Positions 34,580-42,007 of a DNA stretch of 64,000 nucleotides are shown here, piece after piece. The first letter of the stretch is position 1, and each line of letters opens with the position of its first letter. A model generated the notes under the pieces. The model had not been told where the DNA came from, did not search any database, and was given only the letters and a program-made list of their open reading frames with translations. This DNA comes from Acanthopleuribacter pedis (lineage in GTDB: Bacteria; Acidobacteriota; Holophagae; Acanthopleuribacterales; Acanthopleuribacteraceae), in contig NZ_JAFREP010000006.1 in assembly GCF_017377855.1 (NCBI RefSeq), forward strand, positions 186,001 to 250,000. The letters run 5' to 3'. The position numbers and the translations under genes are program-made.

Positions 34580-37168
34580 GTGCGGCACAAGCGTTTCCTT
34601 CTTTTCCTTTTACTACCGGTATTTCCGTCGCTGTGGGCCTGGCAAGCCGATGTGCAGGTTGGGCTTACCATCGCGCCCGATCAGCCGTACCTCGACGGCT
34701 CGGCGCTGTACACCGCGACTGTCACCAACAACGGACCGGACCAGGCCACCGGGGTCACCTTGACCATGGTTCTGCCGCCCGGTACCACCTTGGTGAATCA
34801 GGAGCCGGCCGGGGATTATAGCGAAAGCCAACACCGGATCCTTTGGACGGTGGGGGACCTAAGCGTCTCTCAAACCGAAACCTACACCGTGGAACTGAGC
34901 CTGCCGCTGCGTGACGCCGCCAGCCAAATTGAAATCTTTACCATCGGCCATGACCCCTCGAGCGTACCCGCCGCCTTGTTTCGCGCCCTGCCCGACGCCA
35001 CCACCTTGGAACTGCTCCAATCCTTTGGGGATCTGACCGACCCCACCGGTTTGATCGTTAACGGGCTCGGTGAATTTTTGGTGCTCGACCAGGGCGATCC
35101 CGTTCTGGCCAACGGCGAAACCCCCGTCAATGACGGCCGGCTCTTGCTGCTGGGTGAGTCCAATACCGTTGTGCTTAGTTCCGGGGAGCTTTTGTTTAAC
35201 CCCCGTGCCGCCGTTGTTCAGCCAGGCCGTTACCTTGTCGTTGAGCCGCAAGGTTTTGCCGAGGGCTTGCCCGCCCCGGGTTCGATCATTGCGGTTGACC
35301 CCGTCAGCGGCGCCCAATCGGTTTTCGCCGAGGGCTCGCTCATCAGCCTTCCCCAGGACATCATCAACGACGACGACGGCGCCGTCGTGGTTCTCGACGG
35401 CAGTAACACCCTCTTTCGGGTTAGTTCCGACGGCGGCAATCAAACGCTGCTAACCAGTGGCGACTTGTTGCTGGCACCGAGCGCCTTGGCACGGGACAGC
35501 GCCGGCGCATTCTGGGTGGCCGACCAACAAAGCGGCATCATTAAAATCAGTGGTACCAACTTCACCCAGGAACAGATCAAACCCATTGACGCCGGCAATA
35601 CGTTTGAGGCGCCTTTTGATTTATTGGTTAGCCGCGGCGACCGCGTTTTTGTGAACAGTTTTGCTGCCAACGGGAGCCCGCAACAAAACCTCTTGGAAAT
35701 CAACCCGCTCGACGGTGCCGTTTTGTCCACCTGGCGTTACGAAAGTAACCACCGCTATCGCGGCATGCTGGCTGAATACGCCGTGACCAATGAATTAAGT
35801 GCCGTGACCACCAGTGTTGATCCCGACGGTGACAACAATATGTTGGCGTTGAACAACGTGCTTTTACCGAGTCCGCCGGTGGTGACCATTCAGGTCAGTG
35901 AAACCATTACCGTGGCCGATAGCGACCAAACCGCCCTCGCCGTGCAAATCAACGAGCAGGAAACCGTGACCGTTGCCGACGCCGATACCGTGGCCCCGGC
36001 CACCTGGATTCGCGTTAGTGAATCGATTCAGGTCACCGATGACCCGCAACCCATGCTCGCCGTCCAGGTGATGGTCCAGGAAACCATCGGGGTGGGCGAC
36101 AGCGACGTCACCCAACTCGCCTTGCAACTGGCCGTTCAAGAAACCGTGCGGGTCGGCGAATCTGAGACCGTGCAATCCGACAGCGGGGGACCGGGTGTCA
36201 CCGGGACCTTTTTGCCTGGTTTGCGCGTGATCTCGGAGCATGGCGAACTCGTTTTGGGTGAAACCCAAATGTGGTTGCAATTCAGCGAATTACTCCAGGA
36301 TCCCCCCGGCGATGGTGAAACCGCGGATGTGACCAATCCCATCCACTACCAACTGGTTGGCGCGGGTGTGGACGGCCTGTTCCAAACCGAAACCTGTGGT
36401 GATCAACCCTCCGGCGACGATGCGTTCGTGGGTGTTGCGCGTGTGGTTTGGCTGCCGAAACAGCAAACCGCGGCCGTGCGTTTTGAACGGGAGACAGCCC
36501 TCGGCGCGGGCTTGTACCGTATGCTGATTTGCGGGGATCGCGGTTTGGTGGATCTCGAGAACATCGCCTTGGACGGCGATGGCGACAACAAGCCGGGCGG
36601 CGACTACCGTTTTGATTTCCGGGTGCTCGGCGACAACCTGTTGCGCAACCCTCATTTTGACCAGGACCTCGGCGGTTGGATCGCCACCCAAGGCGACGGC
36701 GCGGTTAGCTTCAGCGAACGGGACCCCTCGCGTTCGGGAACGTCCGGGTCGGCGCGGTTCCCCGCTACCGAAACCCCGTTGGAACTCAGCCAATGCATCA
36801 TCTGGCCGGACCAACCCTTTTGGCAAATCGGCGGCCTGCTGCAAATCGGACCCGACACCGCGGGTGAACAATTGCAAATCCGCGTCGATTGGTACGGCGA
36901 CGGAAGCTGTGAAGGCGCGATCCTGGCCACCCAGCAACGCACCGTGGCTTCAAATGCGACCGAATCCTCATGGATCCCTTTCCTTTGGCAAGGCGCGGTT
37001 CCCGAGGGCGCCGTGTCGGCCGCGGTTTCCTTCCAATGGCCCAACAACGCGGCGACCGACCGCTACCTCGACCGCCTCTACTTCAGCGCCGATGCCGAGG
37101 TTCGTTTGATTGACAACTTCGACTCAGGAACCCTCGACTTATGGCGCATCCCTGAAGCAAAGCGTTAG
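34580..37168 (+). CDS. Large secreted protein: DUF11, propeller and short repeats
   Basis: An 862-residue protein with a signal peptide (RFLLFLLLPVFPSLWAWQ). Residues about 24-115 are a DUF11-type Ig-like domain (YTATVTNNGPDQATGVTL). Residues 150-410 look like a beta-propeller of NHL type (DPTGLIVNGLGEFLVLD and similar). Residues about 430-530 hold five ~23-residue repeats with the core VxExxxVxDxD (VSETITVADSD, VQETIGVGDSD). The C-terminal 300 residues are beta-rich, possibly a carbohydrate-binding-like module (NPHFDQDLGGWIATQGDGAV). The start is GTG 34580 with only a weak GGGG upstream. The TAG stop abuts an R1-like hairpin. Confidence 0.8.
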   Translation: MRHKRFLLFLLLPVFPSLWAWQADVQVGLTIAPDQPYLDGSALYTATVTNNGPDQATGVTLTMVLPPGTTLVNQEPAGDYSESQHRILWTVGDLSVSQTETYTVELSLPLRDAASQIEIFTIGHDPSSVPAALFRALPDATTLELLQSFGDLTDPTGLIVNGLGEFLVLDQGDPVLANGETPVNDGRLLLLGESNTVVLSSGELLFNPRAAVVQPGRYLVVEPQGFAEGLPAPGSIIAVDPVSGAQSVFAEGSLISLPQDIINDDDGAVVVLDGSNTLFRVSSDGGNQTLLTSGDLLLAPSALARDSAGAFWVADQQSGIIKISGTNFTQEQIKPIDAGNTFEAPFDLLVSRGDRVFVNSFAANGSPQQNLLEINPLDGAVLSTWRYESNHRYRGMLAEYAVTNELSAVTTSVDPDGDNNMLALNNVLLPSPPVVTIQVSETITVADSDQTALAVQINEQETVTVADADTVAPATWIRVSESIQVTDDPQPMLAVQVMVQETIGVGDSDVTQLALQLAVQETVRVGESETVQSDSGGPGVTGTFLPGLRVISEHGELVLGETQMWLQFSELLQDPPGDGETADVTNPIHYQLVGAGVDGLFQTETCGDQPSGDDAFVGVARVVWLPKQQTAAVRFERETALGAGLYRMLICGDRGLVDLENIALDGDGDNKPGGDYRFDFRVLGDNLLRNPHFDQDLGGWIATQGDGAVSFSERDPSRSGTSGSARFPATETPLELSQCIIWPDQPFWQIGGLLQIGPDTAGEQLQIRVDWYGDGSCEGAILATQQRTVASNATESSWIPFLWQGAVPEGAVSAAVSFQWPNNAATDRYLDRLYFSADAEVRLIDNFDSGTLDLWRIPEAKR

Positions 37169-37192
37169 CCCGCATCAAGCGTTTTGACACGG
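37166..37192 (+). terminator. R1-like hairpin at gene end
   Basis: TAGCCCGCATCAAG...CTTTTGACACGGGCT forms a short stem with AGCCCG and CGGGCT arms. The first three bases are the TAG stop codon of the preceding gene, the same arrangement as in the R1 copies at 15909 and 62117. It may be a decayed R1 element or a simple terminator. Confidence 0.45.
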
Positions 37193-37304
37193 GCTTCCTA
37201 ACCCAAGCGCGCTTTGCGGATCGCTCTTTTCTCGTGGGAACCGCGGGGCATTCTCTGAAATGACCGTGTTCCATACAGATTTTAATGCGGCTTTCCCCAG
37301 CCGC

Positions 37305-38831
37305 TTATTCCAGGTGGATTCTGCGCACGGATCCGCTTGGTTGACCCCGCGTAGCCGATCCGATGAAGAGGGTACGGCCGTCGGGACCGAGGGCGATGCC
37401 GTTCGGTCTGCGAAAGGTGGCCTCGCTCAATGCACCGTCTGCATCGCCTTCCACACCCTGGCCGCTGAATAGGGTTACCCGGCCGGCGCGTGTCATCTTG
37501 TAGATGAAGGTATCGCCGGTTGCGTAGAAGCTGTCACCCACGACGGCCATATGGCCCAGGTTACCGGGAATTTGCCCGATGAGGCTGACCGTTCCGTTCA
37601 CGTCCACATGCAAAATCGCGCCGCCGATCTGATTGGCCACATAAAGGGATCCGTCCGCGTTGGTGAACACGTCGATGGGTGTATGGAGCAAGGGGTCGTT
37701 GGCAAAAACAGAGACCACACCGGCGGGCGTGATTTTTGAGATCGTGCGGCCCGGCGCCGACCCACCGTAGTTACAGACGAACAGGTTGCCGTCAGCGTCA
37801 AAGGCCATCCCTACCGGGGCATCGAGCCCACGCGCAAACAGGGTTACCTGACCCGTTTCATCAATCGTCCGAATCGAGGTGTCGTTGAAATTGGAAACGT
37901 ACAGTTTGCCCGAGGAATCGCGCGCCATATGCACGGGTCCACGCAAGCCCGTGGCCAGGGTGGTTACCTCCCCGCTTGGAGCGATACGAATCACATTGTC
38001 GTTTAACCAGCCGCCGGCGCCGTAAAGGTTGCCCGCTTCATCGATGATGAAGCCGTCCATCCCAACACCCATGGCAACGAAGGTATCCACATAAGGCCGA
38101 ACCGGCTCGGTGGCGCCGGGCAAGGCGGGAATCGGGGTTGCCGCCGCCATGGCGGGTTCCAGCAGTTCGTTAAAAATGAAGGCCATGCCCAAAATCGGCT
38201 GATCGCTTTGCGCGACCAGGTAAAGCGCGCCGGAAAGTTCCGGGAAAAGCGAGGTCGCGGTCTCGGCAAAAGGTCTGTTCGCGGCGATGGTTCGTGTGGC
38301 CGTACCCGCTTGGCTGCCATTCTGGTACGCGAAGAAGGTGACCTGTGCTTCGACCGCGCCGGGGTTGACGATGACCGGGGCCGATGGGTTGTTGGCCGCC
38401 CCGGCGGTCAGGAAATTGAACAGGATGGTTTTGGCTGTTTGTTCGGGATCGAGCACGTCCGCTTGGGCCGGTGAACTGCCCGATGCACTGCCGGTTGCGG
38501 TCACCACCAGGCCCGCGCTGACGCTGTCGCGCGCCGATTCCAGCAGGACCATGTACCCGCTTCCCGTCCCAAGCTCCGGGAATAGATCCGCGGAGGCGGC
38601 GGTATGTTGGGCAAGGGCGTCGATTTGGAGGGTGCGTGTCTCCATGTCGGGTGTTTGCCCACTTGGTCGGATCGCATGCAGGCGAATCTCGGCTTGGGTG
38701 TTGCCCAGATTGTTGATGATCAGGGTTGCTTGGAATGAATCGTTGTTGGTGACCCAGGGGACGATTAAGCGGGTCTCAGCCGAAAGCGCGGTTGCAAAAA
38801 AAACAAAAAGAGCGGGCGTAAAATACTTCAT
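37305..38831 (-). CDS. Secreted NHL-repeat beta-propeller protein
   Basis: A 508-residue protein with signal peptide (MKYFTPALFVFFATALSAET). Residues 20-240 are beta-rich and resemble repeated Ig-like segments also present in the protein at 62116 (both carry a FxAxLxxxNxG type pattern and SADLFPELG/ELFPNLT). Residues 250-500 contain NHL/SMP-30-type propeller blades: GPVHMARDSSGKLYVSNFN, APVGMAFDADGNLFVCN, TPIDVFTNADGSLYVANQ and RPNGIALGPDGRTLFIG. These propellers usually bind ligands or partner proteins. ATG 38831 is preceded by GGAGG at 6 nt. It is convergent with the secreted-protein operon ending at 37168. Confidence 0.86.
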   Translation of the reverse strand: MKYFTPALFVFFATALSAETRLIVPWVTNNDSFQATLIINNLGNTQAEIRLHAIRPSGQTPDMETRTLQIDALAQHTAASADLFPELGTGSGYMVLLESARDSVSAGLVVTATGSASGSSPAQADVLDPEQTAKTILFNFLTAGAANNPSAPVIVNPGAVEAQVTFFAYQNGSQAGTATRTIAANRPFAETATSLFPELSGALYLVAQSDQPILGMAFIFNELLEPAMAAATPIPALPGATEPVRPYVDTFVAMGVGMDGFIIDEAGNLYGAGGWLNDNVIRIAPSGEVTTLATGLRGPVHMARDSSGKLYVSNFNDTSIRTIDETGQVTLFARGLDAPVGMAFDADGNLFVCNYGGSAPGRTISKITPAGVVSVFANDPLLHTPIDVFTNADGSLYVANQIGGAILHVDVNGTVSLIGQIPGNLGHMAVVGDSFYATGDTFIYKMTRAGRVTLFSGQGVEGDADGALSEATFRRPNGIALGPDGRTLFIGSATRGQPSGSVRRIHLE

Positions 38832-38958
38832 GAGGCCTCCAGGGGATGATTTGAAGGAGCCTACGAGAAGATCGGCCGGATGGACAGGTAAGGGCCGCTC
38901 GATTTTTTATCGATTTATACAAGGTGTGTTTATTTTCAAAGGTTTACATAGATCGTTG

Positions 38959-41118
38959 TCAAGGTGTCCAATCGAGGTCAAGGCGGCGAATATCGCCTTC
39001 GTTTTCGACCGACCGCGTGAAAAGTAGCTGATTTGTTGCTTCAATCAGGCTCCAGGGACGCGCGGCGACGGCCACCTCGGGTGCGAACTTAACGAGGATC
39101 CGTGAATGACCGGACGCCAAATCAAAGGCCTGAATCGTCGCGCCGTCGGCGTCGTTGGACAGGAAAAGAATGTGCTCGGCAAGCGGTAGCCAGGTGATGC
39201 CGTTAAGCCCTTTCCAATCAATCACCAACCGTTCCTCGCCCCCGTTCACCGGCTTCGACCACAACCCGTGCTCAAGACTTTTGGTGAAGTAGAGGGTTTG
39301 CCCGTCGGGTGATTCCTGACCGTAAAAGCCGCCGGTTTCGGTGACGGCCTCGCCGACGCCGCCGTCAACGGGGAGCCGCCAAAGGTTGAATGAACCGGAG
39401 ACTTGTTTGACGGCATAGAGCGAGCGGCCGTCGCGAGACCATGAGGGACAGACGTGAAAGGCGCCTTCCTCGCCGAGCCGTCTGAGCGTGCCTGATTCGG
39501 GATCGAGTACGTGTAAGGTGCGGGCGCGATCATGGGCGATAAATGCGATCTGGCTGCCGTCGGGCGACCAGCGCGGGAATGCGGCCCGCCGTCTGAGCGT
39601 GGTGAGCCGAACGGGGTTGGCGCCGTTGGGATCCGATGTCCAAATTTCACCGCCGCCGTCGCGGGTAGAGGAGAACACGAGTTGGTTCCGTTGCGGTGAA
39701 TAATGTGCGTCCTGGTCGGTTCCGGTCGAGGTAATCCACGGATCGGGTTGCGCGGTATCGGCTTGGCCGAGGGTGATGGCGTTAATTTCCATGCGCGGCC
39801 GAGTCACATAAACATAGATTGAAGCGCCACTGGGATGAACCACGGGGAAATATTGGTTCTCGGGTGCACCGCCCAGGAAATGAACCGTGCCGCTCAAATC
39901 TGTCTGCCACAAGGCCGCGTTCACACCCTGGTCGTCTTTCCCTGGGGCCGCAAACACAAGGGACAACCCGTCCGGCATCCAGTCCAGCCCCCACATCTCC
40001 GCGCCGATGCGGGTGATTTGGCGGGTGGTGCCTTCAGCATCGACCGTAAACAGGTCAACACCCATGCCGCTCGACCGCAAGAAGGCGATCCGTTCACCCG
40101 TGGGCGAAAAGGCCGGTGCCCGATCAACGAAGTGATGGGAAACCGGCGCGGCGGTGAGCCAACGGGTTTGCCCGTCCTTCAGGTCGAGTAAACCGATGCC
40201 GCCGCGACCGGAGCGGACGTCGTAACGGGCGTAGGCGATGTGATCGTCGACGGGCGACCAGTCAATCGGCCGGCCCCCGACCAGGCCGATTCGTTCGTAC
40301 GCGGTTTCTTCGCCGGTTGCGAGGTCGACGACGGCGATGATTGGTCCGGTTGGAAGACCGAGGCGAACATAGGCAAGCCGCGTTCCATCCGCGGAGAAGG
40401 TTGGGAACCGTTGCAGGCCGGGTAACGCGTTAAGGGCGTGGGCTGTCCCGCCGGGTTGGGAGAGGTCCAAAAGCATGATGCGCGAGCTGCCGCGTTTGGC
40501 GATCCAGGCATAGGCCAGGCGCAAGCCGTCGGGCGAAAGCGCGGCATCGTGTTCGATGCCCGGTTGGTAGGTGACCGGGACCATGTTCACGGGTTTGGGT
40601 GTGTCAACCGTTGGCCGGCTCGGTTCATCGGCGCGAAACAACAGAATCGCGGCTACCATCGCCAGGATGAGGACCGGCACCGCCTGGCGGGCCCGGGGCC
40701 AAGGCGCGAACCGGCGCGGGGCCGCGCTGTCCGGGGTCGTCACCGGGGCCGCGCCGGGATCCGTCGTTTGGGGCGCCGCTTCTTTTGGTTCCGGGACCGC
40801 ATCGACCAAAAGGCGGTAACCCGTCTTGGGGATGGTCTCGATATACCGCGGTGTTTCGGAGCGGTCGTCAAGGACCTTGCGCAACCGATGGATGGCATCG
40901 GTCACGCCGCGTTTGCCCACGTAACCATTGCCTTCCCAAATGGATTCGATCAGTTCCGCGCGGGAAACAGGCTGCCCGCGGCGTGCGACCAACACAAAAA
41001 GCAGGGCCATGGGTTTTGGCGGCACTTTGATTTCGCCGGATTCGCCATGGATGCGATTGGTGTCGAAATCGGCGACCACGGTTCCGATCCTGAATCGCCC
41101 AGATTTTGTCTCCGACAC
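38959..41118 (-). CDS. Winged-helix transcriptional regulator with TM helix and TolB-like propeller
   Basis: A 719-residue CadC/ToxR-like one-component regulator. Residues 1-105 are an OmpR-type winged helix (PPKPMALLFVLVARRGQPVS, then YVGKRGVTDAIHRLRKVLDD and RYIETIPKTGYRLL). One transmembrane segment follows (AVPVLILAMVAAILLF, about 150-165), and residues 180-715 are a periplasmic WD40/PD40 (TolB-like) propeller with repeated FSADGTRLAYV, FSPTGERIAFLR and WSPDGSQIAFIA. DNA binding would be controlled by a periplasmic ligand or partner. GTG 41118 is chosen because GGAGGGGG lies upstream and the 45 residues before it in the open frame look unstructured. Confidence 0.89.
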   Translation of the reverse strand: MSETKSGRFRIGTVVADFDTNRIHGESGEIKVPPKPMALLFVLVARRGQPVSRAELIESIWEGNGYVGKRGVTDAIHRLRKVLDDRSETPRYIETIPKTGYRLLVDAVPEPKEAAPQTTDPGAAPVTTPDSAAPRRFAPWPRARQAVPVLILAMVAAILLFRADEPSRPTVDTPKPVNMVPVTYQPGIEHDAALSPDGLRLAYAWIAKRGSSRIMLLDLSQPGGTAHALNALPGLQRFPTFSADGTRLAYVRLGLPTGPIIAVVDLATGEETAYERIGLVGGRPIDWSPVDDHIAYARYDVRSGRGGIGLLDLKDGQTRWLTAAPVSHHFVDRAPAFSPTGERIAFLRSSGMGVDLFTVDAEGTTRQITRIGAEMWGLDWMPDGLSLVFAAPGKDDQGVNAALWQTDLSGTVHFLGGAPENQYFPVVHPSGASIYVYVTRPRMEINAITLGQADTAQPDPWITSTGTDQDAHYSPQRNQLVFSSTRDGGGEIWTSDPNGANPVRLTTLRRRAAFPRWSPDGSQIAFIAHDRARTLHVLDPESGTLRRLGEEGAFHVCPSWSRDGRSLYAVKQVSGSFNLWRLPVDGGVGEAVTETGGFYGQESPDGQTLYFTKSLEHGLWSKPVNGGEERLVIDWKGLNGITWLPLAEHILFLSNDADGATIQAFDLASGHSRILVKFAPEVAVAARPWSLIEATNQLLFTRSVENEGDIRRLDLDWTP

Positions 41119-41352
41119 GCGCCGCCCCCTCCGCCTCGTCCTCGCCCCAGCAACGAGGGCACCGGCTCCTGCAGCGCCATTATAACCATGGGTCGCGGCC
41201 GGCATCGCAACCGGGCGACCCGAAAGAAGCTGAGGTCCCCACCAACGGGGCACTTGGCTGATTTTGAGCGGCCGATGTTTCCCCGGGCGTGTGCCGCGAA
41301 GTCTTTTTGCGACCTTGGTGGGGCTAGCTACGAGCCGTCGGCGCCGTTCGCT

Positions 41353-41889
41353 TTACACCAGACTCATGAAGTGGCTGAATTGGTGTTGCGCTGGTTGGTG
41401 GTCGACCTGACCCCGGTCTGTTGTATCGGTAGTGAACGCCGGTTGTGCGAACCCTGCCGAATCCGTTTCGGACCCCGCTTCCATTTGGCGTTCGGTTAGT
41501 TTTTGTTCCAAAGATGCCGCGCTGCTGATTAAGTTTTGAATCAGGTTGCTGAACAACTCAGATGTCAACGCGGGGACCGGCTGTGAATAGCACAGCATCA
41601 GGCGTTTCTCATTGGGGTCCACGGCAAGGGTTCCGCCGCTGGTTTCTTGTTGGTGGACGTTGAAGGCCAGCACTGTTTCGTAGAAGGTCTCGCGATCATC
41701 ATGGGGCACGGGCATCAACGGAATACTGAAATAACAACAGGCGGCGGCTTCCACCACGTACAGTTCGAGCAAATAACCATTGCCTGATCGGATGGAACAG
41801 GTTCCTTCTTCATCCAAGGATAGCGGGGCTTCCCAGCCCAAACTCATCTGTTGTAACCACTGATTGACGGTTTCGGTAACGGCTTGCAT
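41353..41889 (-). CDS. CesT-like type III secretion chaperone
   Basis: A 178-residue acidic protein whose first 130 residues fit the CesT/Tir-chaperone fold: an initial helix (VTETVNQWLQQMSL), strands around LDEEGTCSIRSGNGYLLELY, FSIPLMPV, a long helix (YETVLAFNVHQQET), GGTLAVDPNEKRLMLCYSQP and a final helix (SELFSNLIQNLISSAASLEQ). The 45-residue tail is disordered and Gln/Thr-rich. Such chaperones are small and acidic, are encoded beside their effector, and bind its N-terminal region. Here the candidate effector is the gene just upstream on the same strand (42008-44383). ATG 41889 is preceded by GGAG at 8 nt. No structural type III genes are in the window. Confidence 0.72.
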   Translation of the reverse strand: MQAVTETVNQWLQQMSLGWEAPLSLDEEGTCSIRSGNGYLLELYVVEAAACCYFSIPLMPVPHDDRETFYETVLAFNVHQQETSGGTLAVDPNEKRLMLCYSQPVPALTSELFSNLIQNLISSAASLEQKLTERQMEAGSETDSAGFAQPAFTTDTTDRGQVDHQPAQHQFSHFMSLV

Positions 41890-41907
41890 GTCTTTTCTCC
41901 AGAAAGG

Positions 41908-41929
41908 AACCCCTTGAACAAGGGGGTTG
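41908..41929 (-). promoter_or_regulatory. Hairpin between effector-like and chaperone-like genes
   Basis: AACCCCTT-GAAC-AAGGGGGTT forms an 8-bp stem about 20 nt before the chaperone start. A second palindrome, GGCGCCTAGGGCGCC, lies near 41970-41985. Neither has a T-run in the right place, so they more likely tune relative expression than stop transcription. Confidence 0.45.
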
Positions 41930-42007
41930 TCGCGGTCCTTTGGCAGTACCGCGAGGTGGTCCCATTGGGGCGCCTAGGGCGCCCGTGTTAGTCTCCGGGG
42001 ACTGGTT

